Notes: a model not told the origin generated them from the sequence alone. A stretch of 64,000 nucleotides of DNA from Arthrobacter sp. Leaf337 (GCF_001423745.1 NZ_LMPC01000012.1:189981-253980); one strand, 5' to 3'. Positions 50,410-62,609 are shown, numbered from the stretch's first letter. Translations and numbers: made by a program.

Positions 50410-51699
50410 TTAGTCGTTGATCAAATCGTTGACCACGATGGTCTGGTCGCGGTCCGGGCCGACGCCGATGGCCGAGAATCGCGTGCCGGACAGCTTCTCG
50501 AGGGCCAGCACGTAGTTCTTGGCGTTCTCCGGAAGGTCCTCCAGGGTGCGCGCACCGGTGATGTCCTCGGTCCAGCCCTCGAAGTACTCGAAGATCGGCT
50601 TGGCGTGGTGGAACTCGGTCTGGGTCATGGGCATTTCGTCGTGCCGCACGCCGTCCACGTCGTAGGCCACGCAGACAGGGATCTGTTCGATGCCGGTGAG
50701 CACATCCAGCTTGGTGACGAAGTAGTCGGTGAAGCCGTTGACGCGCGAGGCGTGGCGTGCCAGGACGGCGTCGTACCAGCCGCAGCGGCGGGGGCGGCCG
50801 GTGTTGACGCCGAACTCGCCGCCGGTCTTCTGCAGGTACATGCCCATCTCATCGAACAGTTCCGTGGGGAACGGGCCGGCGCCCACACGCGTGGTGTACG
50901 CCTTGATGATGCCGATGGAGCGCGAGATCCGGGTGGGGCCGATGCCGGAGCCCACCGACGCGCCGCCGGCGGTCGGGTTCGAGGAGGTCACGAACGGGTA
51001 GGTGCCGTGGTCCACGTCCAGGAAGGTGGCCTGGCCGCCCTCCATGAGGACAACCTTGCCCTCGTCCAGTGCCTTGTTCAGGACGAAGGTGCTGTCGATG
51101 ACCAGCGGGCGCAGACGTTCGGCGAAGGAGAGGAAATAGCTGACGATCTCTTCGACCTCGATGTCGCGGCGGTTGTAAACCTTGACGAGGAGTTCGTTCT
51201 TCTGGCGCAGTGACCCTTCCACCTTCTGGCGCAGGATGGACTCGTCAAAAACGTCCTGGACGCGGATGCCCAGGCGGGCCACCTTGTCCATGTACGCCGG
51301 GCCGATGCCGCGGCCGGTGGTGCCGATGGCCCGGCTGCCCAGGAACCGCTCGGTGACCTTGTCCAGCACCTGGTGGTACGGCGCCACGAGGTGGGCATTG
51401 GCGGAGACGCGGAGCTTGGAGGTGTCCGCGCCGCGGGCCTCCAGGCCGTCGATTTCCTGGAACAGGGCTTCGAGGTTCACCACACAGCCGTTGCCGATAA
51501 TCGGAACCGCGTTCGGGCTCAGGATGCCGGCAGGAAGGAGCTTGAGCTCATACTTCTCACCGCCTACGACGACGGTGTGCCCGGCGTTGTTGCCGCCGTT
51601 CGGCTTGACCACGTAGTCCACGCGGCCGCCAAGCAGGTCAGTGGCTTTACCTTTGCCTTCGTCGCCCCACTGGGCTCCGACGATCACGATTGCTGGCAT
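50410..51699 (-). CDS. purA: Adenylosuccinate synthase
   Basis: 429 residues from the ATG at 51699 (GGAGG 6 bases upstream). GTP site [26 protein letters not shown]-contact [25 protein letters not shown] and the C-terminal [12 protein letters not shown] are all intact. It converts IMP, aspartate and GTP to adenylosuccinate for AMP synthesis. It stands apart from purSQL in this window. Confidence 0.98.
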   Translation of the reverse strand: MPAIVIVGAQWGDEGKGKATDLLGGRVDYVVKPNGGNNAGHTVVVGGEKYELKLLPAGILSPNAVPIIGNGCVVNLEALFQEIDGLEARGADTSKLRVSANAHLVAPYHQVLDKVTERFLGSRAIGTTGRGIGPAYMDKVARLGIRVQDVFDESILRQKVEGSLRQKNELLVKVYNRRDIEVEEIVSYFLSFAERLRPLVIDSTFVLNKALDEGKVVLMEGGQATFLDVDHGTYPFVTSSNPTAGGASVGSGIGPTRISRSIGIIKAYTTRVGAGPFPTELFDEMGMYLQKTGGEFGVNTGRPRRCGWYDAVLARHASRVNGFTDYFVTKLDVLTGIEQIPVCVAYDVDGVRHDEMPMTQTEFHHAKPIFEYFEGWTEDITGARTLEDLPENAKNYVLALEKLSGTRFSAIGVGPDRDQTIVVNDLIND

Positions 51700-52135
51700 G
51701 GGATCCTCCCCCATTCGTTCGGGCTGGACCGCAGCCGGTTCACCGAAGTGACCGCCAGGGGACAGCGCCGTTCATGAGAATGCCCCGAATTCCACTGCCG
51801 CGCCTGTCCGGCCTACTGGCCGTCACGCGCAACGCAAGAGTTCCGGGGCTCTTACCACCCAAGTTTAGCCGATATGAGTGACAAGCACCGCTTTCGCCCG
51901 TTGGCGGAGCGGCTTCACACCGGGGCTGCCATCTGCGCCTGCTCCGGGGACGACAATGTGGCGAGATGCTACCGCCGCCCGGCATTTCGCTGGGCTTGAT
52001 AGACTGGTAATGATCGATCAGGAATCGGTCCACTCACCACATTTTCAAACCACACCGTATATGGCGTGCCCGGTACTTGGCATGCCTTAATCCGGTCTGG
52101 CAGCGTCACCGATCCCGCAGGAGACACAGCAATAC
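51700..52135. other. Divergent promoter region between purA and the UDG-like gene
   Basis: About 435 bases with no gene. It holds the promoters of purA (minus) and the UDG-like gene (plus). The stretch TTGATAGACTGGTAATGATCGATCAGG near 51996 is AT-richer and could contain a plus-strand promoter. No riboswitch recognised. Confidence 0.5.
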
Positions 52136-52768
52136 ATGACAGCCCTGGCTACTGAATCATTCCGCGAGCAGCTTCTGAGCCGCCGTTACGAACCCAACGT
52201 CGCAGTTGTCAACGAGCTGTGCGACACCTTCCAGAGCCTCAAGCCGGACACCGTGGTCCCGTACGTGGACCCGATGCACGACGTCGACGAGTGCCGCATC
52301 ATCAGCCTGTACTCCAACATCGGCACGGCCGATGAATCCGGTTTCATCACCGCCGGCGACAGCGAAGCTGCCACCCGCATGCTCGGCGTGCAGTGGAAGC
52401 TGGGCCTCCGCCCCGAATTCGTCATGCCCTGGAACGTGCACCCGTGGCACATCCCCGGCGAGCCCAACGGCAAGTTCACGCCTGACCAGATTTCGGCCGG
52501 CCTCAAGCCGCTGCTGAAGTTCCTTGCGCTGGTGCCCCGCGCCTCCGTCATCGTGGCCCACGGCACCGAGGCCAACCGCCTGGCCCAGCTGCTCCTGAAG
52601 ACCGAAGTGCCGCTGCTCTGGCGCCGCGGCCTCAAGACCTACAAGGTCCGTTCACTCAGCGGCCGCGCATTCGCCGGCACCGAGGCCCGCCAGCAGCAGT
52701 ACCTCGACGAAATGCACGTTGCGTACGCTGACGCCATGGCCCGCACCGGCCTGACCAAGGCGAACTAA
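52136..52768 (+). CDS. Uracil-DNA-glycosylase-fold protein
   Basis: 210 residues. DPMHDVDECRIISLYSNIG, VMPWNVHPWHIPGEPNGKFTPDQISAGLKPLLKFLALVPRASVIVAHGTEANRLAQLLL resemble the UDG superfamily: the PWNVHPWH motif (substrate-binding Asn) and the strand VIVAHG where a catalytic His would lie. Actinobacterial orthologues are labelled uracil-DNA glycosylase, but the family is distant from Ung. No iron-sulfur cysteines. Cytoplasmic. Convergent with the DUF3151 gene. Confidence 0.6.
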   Translation: MTALATESFREQLLSRRYEPNVAVVNELCDTFQSLKPDTVVPYVDPMHDVDECRIISLYSNIGTADESGFITAGDSEAATRMLGVQWKLGLRPEFVMPWNVHPWHIPGEPNGKFTPDQISAGLKPLLKFLALVPRASVIVAHGTEANRLAQLLLKTEVPLLWRRGLKTYKVRSLSGRAFAGTEARQQQYLDEMHVAYADAMARTGLTKAN

Positions 52769-52785
52769 CTGCGCTGAACCAACAA

Positions 52786-52828
52786 CGACGGCGGCTCCCC
52801 ACCCGGAAAGGTGGGGAGCCGCCGTCGT
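52786..52828. terminator. Bidirectional hairpin between the UDG-like and DUF3151 genes
   Basis: ACGACGGCGGCTCCC-ACC (52786-52803) pairs with GGTGGGGAGCCGCCGTCGT (52810-52828) with one bulge, a stem of about 18 bp. It lies 18 bases after the plus-strand stop and 9 before the minus-strand stop. Confidence 0.8.
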
Positions 52829-52836
52829 ATGTTCAG

Positions 52837-53259
52837 TTATTTGCCTTCGATGGCAGCCTTGGCGGCGGGATCGGAGTCATTGAGGAACTTCTCAATGCGT
52901 TCCGGTTCCTCGGCCTCGCCGATGGCCGACGATGCGCGGCCCAGGGCGTACAGGGCGCGCAGGAAGCCGCGGTTGGGCTCGTGCTCCCAGGGGATGGGTC
53001 CCACTCCGCGCCAGCCGTTGCGCCGCAGCGAATCCAAGCCCCGGTGGTAGCCCACGCGGGCGTAGGCGTAGGAGTCGACGGTCCGCCCCTCGTTCCAGGC
53101 TTCCTCGGCCAGGATGGCCCAGAGGAGCGAGGACGTGGGGTGCTTCGCCACAAGATCCAGTGCCTCCTGGCCGAGGGCCAAGTGCTGGTAGATCTCGGAC
53201 TCCGCGGGCAGGAGCGTGGGCTCCGGGCCCATCAGGTTCCTGCGGAATTCGTCGGACAT
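52837..53259 (-). CDS. DUF3151 protein
   Basis: 140 residues, actinobacteria-specific. MSDEFRRNLMGPEPTLLP, LWAILAEEAWNEGRTVDSYAYARVGYHRGLDSLRRNGWRGVGPIPWEHEPNRGFLRALYALGRASSAIGE is the standard DUF3151 core. It lies 2 bases after the aldolase stop in the same operon. Function unknown. Confidence 0.92.
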   Translation of the reverse strand: MSDEFRRNLMGPEPTLLPAESEIYQHLALGQEALDLVAKHPTSSLLWAILAEEAWNEGRTVDSYAYARVGYHRGLDSLRRNGWRGVGPIPWEHEPNRGFLRALYALGRASSAIGEAEEPERIEKFLNDSDPAAKAAIEGK

Positions 53260-53261
53260 GG

Positions 53262-54281
<1,020 letters not shown>

Positions 54282-54426
54282 GCTGACTCCTAAAGTGAAT
54301 TTCGTCTACGGGTTGTGTTGACCCTGGAGTGGACCTCGTCGGCTAGCACCCATCCTAGCCATTTCTGCGAAGGGGCAGTGTTTCGGGTCACTGGCCGGGT
54401 AACACTTTGCGCCGGGCCCGCTGCGT

Positions 54427-54495
54427 CGAGGTGGCACTCCGCGGCAGTTTCAGGCCTTCCAACTGCCGCGATCTGTCATCTCTGGCGCCACCTCG
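54427..54495. repeat. Nested hairpin X downstream of the TrmH-type gene
   Basis: Outer arms CGAGGTGGC (54427-54435) and GCCACCTCG (54487-54495); inner arms CGCGGCAGTT (54440-54449) and AACTGCCGCG (54461-54470). The right bulge holds ATCTGTCATC and GGCGCC, motifs repeated in hairpin Y at 56349-56398. It lies 8 bases past the minus-strand stop at 54503, where it can end transcription ahead of the fbaA promoter. Confidence 0.8.
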
Positions 54496-54502
54496 GCGGG
54501 GA

Positions 54503-55186
54503 CTAGACGGACTGGCTGAACACGTGCCGGCGGATCCAGGCGTGCATGGCGATGGCGGCCGCGGACGCCGCGTTGATGGACCGGGTGGAGCCGAACTGCT
54601 CGATCGACAGAGTGTCCAGGGCCGCTTCGTGGACCTCCGGAGTCAGGCCCGGACCTTCCTGGCCGAATACCAGGACGCAGTTCTTCGGGAGGTCGTAGGT
54701 TTCCAGCGGCACGGAATCGGGGAAGATGTCGATGCCGATAATCGCCAGGCCCTCCCCCTGCGCCCACGCCACGAAGTCCTCCACGGTGGGATGGTGGCGG
54801 ACGTGCTGGTAGCGGTCGGTGACCATTGCCCCGCGGCGGTTCCACCGGCGTCGTCCGATGATGTGCACTTCCTTGGCGAGGAACGCGTTGGCGGTGCGCA
54901 CCACGGTGCCGATGTTGAGGTCGTGCTGCCAGTTTTCGATCGCGATGTGGAAGTCGTGGCGTTTCGAATCCAGGTCCGCCACGATCGCCTCGTGCTTCCA
55001 GTAGCGGTACTTGTCCACCACATTGCGGCGGTCGCCGTCGGCGAGGAGGTCCGGGTCCCAGTGTTCCCCTACGGGAAGCTCGCCTTCCCAGGGCCCGACG
55101 CCGACCTCCGCCTTGGGCTCCGGTTCCCCGCCGGAGGGGGAATCAGGCGGGGAGGCGGGCGCTGTAGGGGTCTGGGGGTCAGTCAC
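54503..55186 (-). CDS. TrmH/SpoU family RNA 2'-O-methyltransferase
   Basis: 227 residues, GTG start. The SpoU motifs are NIGTVVRTANAFLAKEVHIIG (motif 1), CVLVFGQEGPGLTPEV (motif 2) and LSIEQFGSTRSINAASAAAIAMHAWIRR (motif 3, the SAM knot). The N-terminal 35 residues are Pro/Ser/Glu-rich. It methylates a tRNA or rRNA ribose; the site cannot be told. Confidence 0.92.
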   Translation of the reverse strand: MTDPQTPTAPASPPDSPSGGEPEPKAEVGVGPWEGELPVGEHWDPDLLADGDRRNVVDKYRYWKHEAIVADLDSKRHDFHIAIENWQHDLNIGTVVRTANAFLAKEVHIIGRRRWNRRGAMVTDRYQHVRHHPTVEDFVAWAQGEGLAIIGIDIFPDSVPLETYDLPKNCVLVFGQEGPGLTPEVHEAALDTLSIEQFGSTRSINAASAAAIAMHAWIRRHVFSQSV

Positions 55187-55206
55187 GCTTCAACTTTAGC
55201 CGCGGC

Positions 55207-56166
55207 TTAGCCGTCCAGCTTCCAGCGGTTCGCCCGGTACGAGTTGCCGATCTTCTCCAGTGCCTCCGGGTTGGCGGTCCAGTAGCTCTCGTGCCCGCTG
55301 ACGCCCATCATCTGCGGTGTGCCCCACGGAGTCACGGTGAACAGGTTGACGGCGCGGATGGCGTCTCCCCCGGCGTTGGTGCAGGTGAAGCCGACCACCA
55401 CGGCGGCCGCCCGGCGGAACTCCCTGATTTCCGGCGTCGACGCCTCAAAATTGCCGGTGCATTTGTGGCCGACCAGGTGCTGCGGCAGTTCGGCGGCGGG
55501 GATGGCCTTGAGCTTTGCTTCGATCTCCTTGATGGCTGCCTGGACCTTTTCAGGCTCCTTGCCGTATTTGCCTTCCTCTGCTTCGGCGAAGAACGAGAAC
55601 GCCGTGGAGATGCCGTCGCCGTCGCGCTCTTCAGTGCCCTTGGCGACTTGCTGCATGGGGGCGCCGGTGGCGGGGTCCTTGGTGATCCCGAACGTGTCGT
55701 CGCTGCTCCAGGCGGACAGGTAGGAGAACGAGGATTCCCCGGTGACAAACCGGTTGTAAAGCGGGTCGTCGCTGGCTGGAATGTTGGCGGGACCCTGCAG
55801 GTCATCCCACCCGGCCGGAAGCGGGAAGGCCCCGGCCGGCATGTCAGCCGCTCCGGCGTCTTCGGATGGTGCCACGGATTCCTCGGGGGCAGCACTGTCC
55901 TCTGCCGCTTCCGGGGACGCGGATTCGGCGGAAGTGGCCGCGGGCGCCGGGCTGTCCTCCGCCTGCGGTTTGCTGAACGCGGGAATGACCCAGACAAACA
56001 CGGCCACCAGCGCAACGGTCACGGCAGCGGCGACGGCGGCCAGGACAATGATCAGGTTCTTCTTGTTCCGAGGCTGATGGGGTTGCAGGGGGTGAGTCTG
56101 CGGCGGGAAGTTGTTCGATGGGTAGTGCTGCTGGGGCGGTGGCGGCGGGCCGTAGTTGTTGCTCAT
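55207..56166 (-). CDS. Membrane-anchored protein with Pro-rich N-terminus and extracytoplasmic domain
   Basis: 319 residues from the ATG at 56166 (AAAGGGAC upstream). The N-terminal 35 residues are rich in Pro, Gln and Asn (GPPPPPQQHY), then one transmembrane helix near 38-60 (LIIVLAAVAAAVTVALVAVF), an Ala/Ser/Glu-Pro linker, and an outside domain from about 105 (PLPAGWDDLQGPANIPASDDPLYNRF ... VVVGFTCTNAGGDAIRAVNLFTVTPWGTPQMMGV). Two cysteines in the domain (GHKCTG, GFTCTN) may form a disulfide. No family recognised; layout is common among actinobacterial surface proteins. Confidence 0.75.
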   Translation of the reverse strand: MSNNYGPPPPPQQHYPSNNFPPQTHPLQPHQPRNKKNLIIVLAAVAAAVTVALVAVFVWVIPAFSKPQAEDSPAPAATSAESASPEAAEDSAAPEESVAPSEDAGAADMPAGAFPLPAGWDDLQGPANIPASDDPLYNRFVTGESSFSYLSAWSSDDTFGITKDPATGAPMQQVAKGTEERDGDGISTAFSFFAEAEEGKYGKEPEKVQAAIKEIEAKLKAIPAAELPQHLVGHKCTGNFEASTPEIREFRRAAAVVVGFTCTNAGGDAIRAVNLFTVTPWGTPQMMGVSGHESYWTANPEALEKIGNSYRANRWKLDG

Positions 56167-56348
56167 GGCTGTCCCTTTCAGGTGCTGGCGGGCATCCTGC
56201 GGTTCCTTGGATGCCCGGAATGTCCTTGGGGATCTCCCGGCGCGGGCCGGCACAACAACCACCGCGAACTCCCCCGATCCGCGGCCGCTGGCACACTGGT
56301 GCCAGCCACGAGCCTAGTCCAACCAATGGCGCCACAACGCCGCACCGG

Positions 56349-56398
56349 GTCTGTCATTCTTCGGTGCCGGATGTTCCGGCGCCCCAAAAATGACAGAC
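56349..56398. repeat. Nested hairpin Y between divergent genes
   Basis: Outer arms GTCTGTCATT (56349-56358) and AATGACAGAC (56389-56398), perfect; inner arms GGTGCCGG (56363-56370) and CCGGCGCC (56376-56383), one G-T pair. It contains the unit GGCRCC-n-ATGACAGA in both orientations; a single unit occurs in hairpin X. It lies 40 bases before the HAD-IIA start. Confidence 0.8.
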
Positions 56399-56437
56399 TG
56401 GGAGCCGGAACCGGCACATCATCGTTGGAGGATCACC

Positions 56438-57268
56438 ATGGCAAAGTCAGACGAAGTACGTTCATCGGCAGCGCTTTACCGAAGCGGCCAGGAGATCGAA
56501 TGCTGGCTGACGGATATGGACGGAGTGCTGGTCCACGAAAACCAGCCCATCCCGGGAGCCGCGGAACTGATCCAGCGCTGGGTGGACACCTCCAAGCGCT
56601 TCCTGGTGCTCACCAACAACTCCATCTTCACTCCCCGCGACCTGGCCGCCCGCCTGAAGTCCTCCGGCCTGGAAATTCCCGAGGAGAACATCTGGACCTC
56701 GGCGCTGGCCACGGCGCAGTTCCTGAAGGACCAGGTGCGCGGCTCGGATTCCGGGAACCGCGCCTACACCATCGGCGAAGCAGGACTCACGACGGCGCTG
56801 CATGAGGCCGGTTTCATCCTCACCGACCAGAACCCAGACTTTGTGGTGCTCGGCGAAACACGCACCTACTCCTTCGAGGCGATCACCATGGCCATCCGGC
56901 TGATCCTTGCCGGCGCCCGCTTCATCGCCACCAACCCGGACGCCACCGGACCGTCCAAGGACGGCCCCATGCCCGCCACCGGCGCCATCGCAGCACTGAT
57001 CACCAAAGCCACCGGCCGCGAACCCTACATTGTGGGCAAGCCGAACCCCATGATGTTCCGCTCGGCCATGAACCAGATCGACGCCCACTCCGAGACCACC
57101 GCCATGATCGGCGACCGGATGGACACCGACATCATCGCCGGAATGGAGGCCGGGCTGCACACCGTGCTGGTCCTCAGCGGAATCACGCACAAGGACGACA
57201 TTGCCGCCTACCCGTTCCGGCCCAACCAAATCCTGAACTCGGTGGCTGACCTCAAGAGCCAGATCTAG
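56438..57268 (+). CDS. HAD-IIA family phosphatase (NagD-like)
   Basis: 276 residues from the ATG at 56438 (GGAGG at 56428-56432). HAD motif I is WLTDMDGVLVHENQPIPGAAELI, motif II VLTNNSIFTPRDLAARL, motif III-like lysine in GKPNPMMFRSA, motif IV MIGDRMDTDIIAGMEAGL. This is the NagD/AraL/4-nitrophenylphosphatase type IIA. The physiological substrate is often a nucleotide or sugar phosphate. Confidence 0.92.
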   Translation: MAKSDEVRSSAALYRSGQEIECWLTDMDGVLVHENQPIPGAAELIQRWVDTSKRFLVLTNNSIFTPRDLAARLKSSGLEIPEENIWTSALATAQFLKDQVRGSDSGNRAYTIGEAGLTTALHEAGFILTDQNPDFVVLGETRTYSFEAITMAIRLILAGARFIATNPDATGPSKDGPMPATGAIAALITKATGREPYIVGKPNPMMFRSAMNQIDAHSETTAMIGDRMDTDIIAGMEAGLHTVLVLSGITHKDDIAAYPFRPNQILNSVADLKSQI

Positions 57269-57340
57269 CCGGGTTCAAGGCGCGGGCCCGGGCGCCGGCC
57301 CGGGTTTCCGGGGTCGGGCCGAAGGGCCCGGGCGGCAGGG

Positions 57341-58384
57341 TCAGAATGCAGTCATCTTGGGCCCGCCGGTTGGCAGCGGGAAGATCTCATCCTGCAACTC
57401 CTCCAGGATGGGCCGGTAAACGAACGGGTTCCACTGGGGACTGGCGTGCGCGGGCAGGGCGTCATCGGTACGGCGGTCGTTGGACACCATGTTGGCCGCA
57501 AAGGTCCGCGCCCACGATTCGCGGGCCGTCTGATAGTTCACGGTGCCGTCCCGGGGATTGCCGATGAACGCCATCCGGGTCCCGCCCAGCTTGTCGGCGA
57601 ACCGGGTGGCGTCGAAGTGGTAGATGTACGCGGATTCGGATTGGATCAGCACGCTGGACGGCGCAATCGGTGACAGCTGCTCCAGGCTCTGGTCCACCAC
57701 CTGGCGCCAGGACCGTTCATCCTTGTGCACGATGCGTTCGCCCAGCTCGTACCCGCCGCGCAGCACCGTGGGAACCCGGAACCCGCCCTCGTAGAGCACC
57801 ACCACGCCTTCGAACCAGCTCTGGTCCAGGACGTCGTACTTGCTGTACGGGCTGGAGTCCAGCAGGATGAATTTCACCTCCACGCCGTGCAGCTCGCGAA
57901 GCCGGGCAGCCACCTGTGTTGCCACCATGCCGCCGAAACTGTGGCCGTAGAAGTACAGGCTGGTCAGCTGCTTCGCCCGGACGTGCTCAATCACCGCGAT
58001 CACGATCTGGTCTATGTCCAGCCCCTGGTTGGAATAGCCGACGGCGGCCAGCTGGCCGCGCTGGCGAAGTGCACCGCGCAGGGAATTGAGGATCCACTGC
58101 GCTTCCTCCCAGCTGGTCTTGTAGCCGGGAAACAGGATCCAGCTGGCGTTCGGGTAGTAGCTCTCCGCGAAATCGTCGCCCAACGTCAGGATCCTGTTGG
58201 TGCGGCGCTCTGCCTGGACATAACGGGTGAAGAACATGTCGGTGGCCAGCAGCGCTGCCGCCCCCGATCCCGCCAGGAAGTTTCGCCGGGAAAATCTCCT
58301 GAGTTCGGCGGCATGCTTGAGGAGGCGGCCCTCGGCTGTTCCGGGGCCGCCCTCAGGCTGTGGTGGCTCCTGGACTTGCGGCAC
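57341..58384 (-). CDS. Alpha/beta hydrolase with Tat-like signal
   Basis: 347 residues from a GTG at 58384. A twin-arginine-like signal SRRNFLAGSGAAALLATDM begins near residue 32. The alpha/beta hydrolase nucleophile elbow is YFYGHSFGGMVATQ near residue 150; an Asp in ILLDSSPYSKYD and a C-terminal His candidate exist but are not certain. It may be exported and act on lipids or esters. It is separated from the STAS gene by about 50 bases; no operon with it proven. Confidence 0.75.
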   Translation of the reverse strand: MPQVQEPPQPEGGPGTAEGRLLKHAAELRRFSRRNFLAGSGAAALLATDMFFTRYVQAERRTNRILTLGDDFAESYYPNASWILFPGYKTSWEEAQWILNSLRGALRQRGQLAAVGYSNQGLDIDQIVIAVIEHVRAKQLTSLYFYGHSFGGMVATQVAARLRELHGVEVKFILLDSSPYSKYDVLDQSWFEGVVVLYEGGFRVPTVLRGGYELGERIVHKDERSWRQVVDQSLEQLSPIAPSSVLIQSESAYIYHFDATRFADKLGGTRMAFIGNPRDGTVNYQTARESWARTFAANMVSNDRRTDDALPAHASPQWNPFVYRPILEELQDEIFPLPTGGPKMTAF

Positions 58385-58434
58385 ACCTCTACCGTAGCCA
58401 CAGCGGAAGCCGGATATGAAACGCGCGAAACCAG

Positions 58435-59028
58435 CTAGTTCGCGGGCTCGGCCGGAAGCGCCTGCAGGGGATCCGTTGCAGCGTTCCGGCTGGCTTCGGC
58501 ATTCTCCCGCCGCGAAATTTCCACCCCGATCGCGTCATACTGCGCCAGCAGCTCGGTGCCCGCAATCGCGGCGGGATCGTCCAGCAGTCCAAAGACGGAG
58601 TCGCTGGCAGCCAGGAGTTCGTCGTCGGAGTACTGGGCCAGCGGCCCGCATCCCGAGGGGTCGATGGAGGCTGCGAATTCACCGGTGATTTCAACGGTCT
58701 TCACACCGGGTCCGGCATCAGGGCCCAGGCCGTCCGGTCTGGGCATGAATTCGAGCGAAACGCCTGAACCCGCCGCGGAGCCGCCGCCGGAGATGTCGCC
58801 GTCGACCGCGTTGAGGTCGTTGCGGAGCCCCACCAAAGCGGGCGATTCCACGAACGCGGCCTGCGAGAGATCCACCCGGATGTGGGCAGTGACACCCATG
58901 CGGCGGATACGGCGGATGACGTGCACCAGGGCGGGTCGGGATTCCTGGTTGAGGCTGCCCCGGACGTCGATCCGAACAACATTTGCAGCGACGTCCAGCT
59001 TAACGAGGGCGTGAAGTTTGCGGTCCAT
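58435..59028 (-). CDS. STAS-like domain protein
   Basis: 197 residues. The first 100 residues have an anti-sigma antagonist (STAS) pattern: KLDVAANVVRIDVRGSLNQESRPALVHVIRRIRRMGVTAHIRVDLSQAAFVESPALVGLRNDL, but the usual phosphorylatable Ser (DxSG) is degenerate: VESPAL. The C-terminus is acidic with DDELLAASDSVFGLLDDPAAIAGTELLAQYDAIGVEI. No partner is adjacent. Probably a regulator; it is next to a GAF-ANTAR gene on the same strand. Confidence 0.7.
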   Translation of the reverse strand: MDRKLHALVKLDVAANVVRIDVRGSLNQESRPALVHVIRRIRRMGVTAHIRVDLSQAAFVESPALVGLRNDLNAVDGDISGGGSAAGSGVSLEFMPRPDGLGPDAGPGVKTVEITGEFAASIDPSGCGPLAQYSDDELLAASDSVFGLLDDPAAIAGTELLAQYDAIGVEISRRENAEASRNAATDPLQALPAEPAN

Positions 59029-59150
59029 AGGTACTCCAAAAAAGGGTGTCTATGGCCGACGGCTCAACCTCGGACAGCGTAGCTTCCGCGGCCCGTCCAA
59101 CACAAGCCTGCGGCGTGGCCCGGTTCAGCCGACCCGGACCTGCCGTGCGG

Positions 59151-59915
59151 TCAGCCGACCCGGGACTTGCCCTGCCTGGGCTCCTCGAAGTGGGTCCGGG
59201 TGCCCGCTCCGCCGACGGAATCCACCAAGGATCTGGCGATGTCCCGCAGCTTGACGTTGCTGTTGCTGGACGCGTCCGTCAGGATCTGCACGGCCGCCTC
59301 CTGGCTGCAGCGGTTCTGCGCCATGACGATGCCCACGGCGATGTCGATCGTGGTCCGGGACTCCAGCGTTGCCCGGAGGTTGGTGGCACTGTCTGTGTGC
59401 AGCGAGAACCTGACGGCCAGGCGCAGGGCCTGCGACACTTCGCGCGTGTACCCCCGGGCGCGCGCCGCCGCTTTCTCATCGAACTTGTGCGGGACATCCG
59501 AGTAGAGGTTCAGGGCAGCCTTCGCATCGCCCTGGAGGTGGAACGGGAGAGACAACACCGAACGCAGTCCGTGCGAGGCAACAGCATCGGCGTAGTCAGG
59601 GCCCCAGCGGTCCTCTTCGAAAAGGTCCGGAACGTGGACTTCCCGTTCTTCCTCGGCGGCCGTCAGGCAGGGCCCCTGCGAGAGCGAATACTGGATCTCA
59701 TCCACCTCGCGCGCGGAATCGCTGCTCCAGCCGATGGTGGCCGCCTTGCGGTCCCGGAGCAGCGTGATGCCGCAAAGGGCGTCGTCGCCGTCGCCCGCCA
59801 TCTGGTGCGCGGAAAAGCGCGCCAGTTCGTTGAGGAAGTCCTCGAAGTCGGCACTCTCCAGGATGAGGTTCTGGATCTGTTCGACGGTGTTGGGTGCTGG
59901 GTTGGACGGGAGCAT
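59151..59915 (-). CDS. GAF and ANTAR domain protein
   Basis: 254 residues from the ATG at 59915 (GGAGAG before). The GAF domain covers about 10-165 (ALCGITLLRDRKAATIGWSSDSA, SQGPCLTAAEEEREVHVPDL, LSLPFHLQGDAKAALNLYSD). The C-terminal ANTAR domain has LRATLESRTTIDIAVGIVMAQNRCSQEAAVQILTDASSNSNVKLRDIARSLVDS, the three-helix RNA-binding fold with conserved Ala and Arg. It binds RNA hairpins to stop termination; the target is unknown. Common in actinobacteria. Confidence 0.92.
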   Translation of the reverse strand: MLPSNPAPNTVEQIQNLILESADFEDFLNELARFSAHQMAGDGDDALCGITLLRDRKAATIGWSSDSAREVDEIQYSLSQGPCLTAAEEEREVHVPDLFEEDRWGPDYADAVASHGLRSVLSLPFHLQGDAKAALNLYSDVPHKFDEKAAARARGYTREVSQALRLAVRFSLHTDSATNLRATLESRTTIDIAVGIVMAQNRCSQEAAVQILTDASSNSNVKLRDIARSLVDSVGGAGTRTHFEEPRQGKSRVG

Positions 59916-60005
59916 GGCGCGGTCTCTCCAGGTGCGTGACTTGAATTTGAGCTACGCAAATTGTAGGGTGCCGCCTCTTGGCCATTCAAGCGGGGTTAGC
60001 TCCCG

Positions 60006-60035
60006 GCTGAATTGTCCGCCGCTGAATTGTCCGCC
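60006..60035. repeat. 15-bp tandem duplication GCTGAATTGTCCGCC
   Basis: Two exact head-to-tail copies, 60006-60020 and 60021-60035, in the 136-base gap between the GAF-ANTAR and pyrE genes. A simple slippage duplication is likely. Confidence 0.75.
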
Positions 60036-60051
60036 GCCGGCGGCACGCACG

Positions 60052-60636
60052 CTAGCTCAGGCCGAGCTCATCCTTGCCGAACGCGAACAGGTAGGGAACT
60101 CCGGTCTCCGCTTCGATTTTTTCCTTGGCGCCGGTGTCGCGGTCCACAATTACGGCGACGGCCACAACGTTGCCGCCGGCCTTGCGGACACCCTCGACGG
60201 CGGTCAGTGCGGACCCGCCGGTGGTGGACGTGTCCTCGAGCACCAGGACCTTGCGGCCCTCCACGGAGGGTCCTTCCACCTGGCGGCCCATGCCGTAGGA
60301 CTTCTGGGCCTTGCGGACAACAAACGCGTCCACGGTGCGGCCGGCGTCCACGGCGGCATGCATCACGGCGGTGCCCACCGGATCGGCGCCCATGGTGAGG
60401 CCGCCGGCGCACTCAAAGTCGATGCCGGCGTCGTCGATCAGCGAGAGCATGACCTGGCCCACCAGCTTGGATGCCTCGTGGTGCAACGTGATGCGTCGGA
60501 GGTCGATGTAGTAGTCGGCTTCGGCCCCGCTGGACAGGATCACCTTGCCGCGGACAACGGCGAGTTCCTTGATGAGTTCAAGCAGGCGGGCACGGGCGGC
60601 AGCAGCGTCAGCTGCACGGGGGCTGGTGGCAGTCAT
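60052..60636 (-). CDS. pyrE: Orotate phosphoribosyltransferase
   Basis: 194 residues. PRPP-binding loop is VLVLEDTSTTGGSALTAVEGVRKAG, and GKVILSSGAEADYYIDLRRITLH and VRKAQKSYGMGRQVEG are the OPRT signatures. It makes OMP from orotate and PRPP. The conserved Lys in RKAQKSYG is intact. It stands alone rather than in a pyr operon. Confidence 0.96.
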   Translation of the reverse strand: MTATSPRAADAAAARARLLELIKELAVVRGKVILSSGAEADYYIDLRRITLHHEASKLVGQVMLSLIDDAGIDFECAGGLTMGADPVGTAVMHAAVDAGRTVDAFVVRKAQKSYGMGRQVEGPSVEGRKVLVLEDTSTTGGSALTAVEGVRKAGGNVVAVAVIVDRDTGAKEKIEAETGVPYLFAFGKDELGLS

Positions 60637-60785
60637 GGGGTCCAGTTTAGTGGCTCCGCGGTTTGTGACGGCGCGTCCTGTGCTGGCGGGAGAACGGGCC
60701 GGAACATGGGCAGGAGAGCGGGCCGGGGCGTCCCACGGGACTTTCTACTCTAGCCAGTTCTCCCGGCGAGGAGTCCGATTGAACC

Positions 60786-62605
<1,820 letters not shown>

Positions 62606-62609
<4 letters not shown>

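Noticed and set aside
60006-60035. 15-bp tandem duplication as a regulatory iteron
   Set aside because: Only two exact copies next to a gene end; replication slippage explains it.
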